Shown here piece by piece: positions 32,575 to 33,168 of a stretch of DNA of 33,168 bases (its first letter is position 1; each line of letters opens with the position of its first letter). Made by a program: the position numbers and the translations under genes. The stretch lies in contig JAFMCG010000010.1 of assembly GCA_017857895.1 (NCBI GenBank), positions 1-33,168 of the forward strand. The letters run 5' to 3'. Source of the DNA: Burkholderiaceae bacterium. GTDB lineage: Bacteria > Pseudomonadota > Gammaproteobacteria > Burkholderiales > Burkholderiaceae_B. The notes below the pieces were generated by a model. The model was not told the DNA's origin. It saw only the letters and a program-made list of their open reading frames with translations, and searched no databases.

Positions 32575-33168
32575 TTAAAATCGAGCTCGTTTTTGTAATG
32601 CCTCTACGGCGGGTAAGGTTTGGCCTTCCAAAAACTCTAGGAACGCACCACCACCCGTGGAGATGTAGTCCACGCGATCAGCAATACCGAACTTAGCGAT
32701 TGCCGCTAAAGTATCCCCACCACCCGCGATAGAGAATCCATCAGAAGAAGCGATAGCCTGAGCAATGCCTTGGGTGCCGCCAGAAAACGCTTCAAACTCA
32801 AAGACGCCAACAGGACCGTTCCAAACGATCGTGCCCGCTTGGCTCAACATTTCAGCGAGTTGCGCTGTGCTTTGGGGACCAATATCCAAAATCAAGTCAT
32901 CGGCCTGTACATCAGTGGCCGCTTTAACAGTGGCTGGCGCCTGGGCCGAGAAAGACTTAGCCACTACCACATCAACTGGTATGGGAACGGCTGCCGAACG
33001 CGCTCGCATCTTTTCGATAACAAGCTTGGCTTGATCGACTTGCTCAGGTTCAGCTAGCGATTGGCCAATCGGCATGCCTGAAGCCAACAAAAAAGTGTTG
33101 GCAATGCCGCCCCCCACAATCAGCTGATCGACCTTGTCGGCCAATGCCAACAAAATAGAAAGCTTGGT
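32575..33168 (-). CDS. pgk: Phosphoglycerate kinase, C-terminal half (5' end beyond window)
   Basis: Glycolytic enzyme that transfers phosphate from 1,3-bisphosphoglycerate to ADP. Only the last 197 residues are in the window; the frame is open to the right edge, starting [20 protein letters not shown]. The part seen is the nucleotide-binding C-domain: [25 protein letters not shown], the [20 protein letters not shown] block with the ADP-site residues, [15 protein letters not shown] (glycine-rich loop) and [13 protein letters not shown]. The rest of the roughly 395-residue protein lies outside. In many Burkholderiales the next genes on this strand would be pyk and fba; here the strand is instead interrupted by oppositely oriented genes. 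Confidence 0.96.
   Translation of the reverse strand, partial: TKLSILLALADKVDQLIVGGGIANTFLLASGMPIGQSLAEPEQVDQAKLVIEKMRARSAAVPIPVDVVVAKSFSAQAPATVKAATDVQADDLILDIGPQSTAQLAEMLSQAGTIVWNGPVGVFEFEAFSGGTQGIAQAIASSDGFSIAGGGDTLAAIAKFGIADRVDYISTGGGAFLEFLEGQTLPAVEALQKRARF

Noticed and set aside
1-33168. Search for CRISPR arrays, insertion sequences, integrases, toxin-antitoxin pairs and prophage genes
   Set aside because: No spaced repeats, transposase motifs or terminal inverted repeats were seen; the only tandem repeats are the short ones listed.

Overview
This window is bacterial chromosome, most likely from a betaproteobacterium of the order Burkholderiales with moderate GC. The best clue is the block fba - purC - purE - purK - threonylcarbamoyl-AMP synthase with pgk nearby, an order familiar from Bordetella, Burkholderia and relatives. 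The genus cannot be fixed from sequence alone. Coding density is high and no stretch of 300 bases lacks a gene. I see no phage, insertion sequence, integrase or CRISPR array.

Layout. Positions 1-2070 (minus) hold the start of a type IVb pilus operon: a TcpQ-domain lipoprotein followed, with a 4-base overlap, by a PilN-type secretin that runs off the left edge. A two-HKD cardiolipin synthase (minus) and a tRNA-His(GUG) (plus) follow. Positions 3870-7614 (minus) form a small catabolic cluster: a D-2-hydroxyacid dehydrogenase, an IlvD/Edd sugar-acid dehydratase and an RraA-family aldolase-like protein. TcdA (tRNA t6A dehydratase) is next on the minus strand, divergent from a long plus-strand run.

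That plus-strand run (8716-17801) carries an MFS transporter, a ChaC-like gamma-glutamylcyclotransferase, PdxH, a flavin reductase, an L-2-hydroxyglutarate oxidase (LhgO-like), PurU, a RodZ-like protein, an AidB-like acyl-CoA dehydrogenase and a class III CoA-transferase resembling succinyl-CoA:glutarate CoA-transferase. A LysR regulator converges on the CoA-transferase and diverges from a ThDP-dependent enzyme plus glutaryl-CoA dehydrogenase. Together these suggest a glutarate / 2-hydroxyglutarate (lysine-derived) catabolic locus controlled by the LysR protein, with a textbook T-N11-A operator in the divergent spacer.

Positions 21754-26849 (minus) are the fba-pur operon, which includes a small GNAT-like gene between purC and purE and an unusual lysine-rich repeat extension on PurE. 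To its right is a region that breaks up the expected pgk-pyk-fba neighbourhood: a SAM methyltransferase (plus), Mog/MoaB (minus), and a coupled pair made of a DUF3141 protein with a PHA-synthase-like Cys-Asp-His triad and histone-H1-like tail, plus a phosphate acyltransferase. The window ends inside pgk (minus).

Three of the tail-to-tail gene junctions carry long hairpins without a U-tract. Several start codons were moved from the longest open frame to internal ATG/GTG codons with a better ribosome binding site or family alignment. All functional calls are from motif and family recognition by eye; no database search was run.
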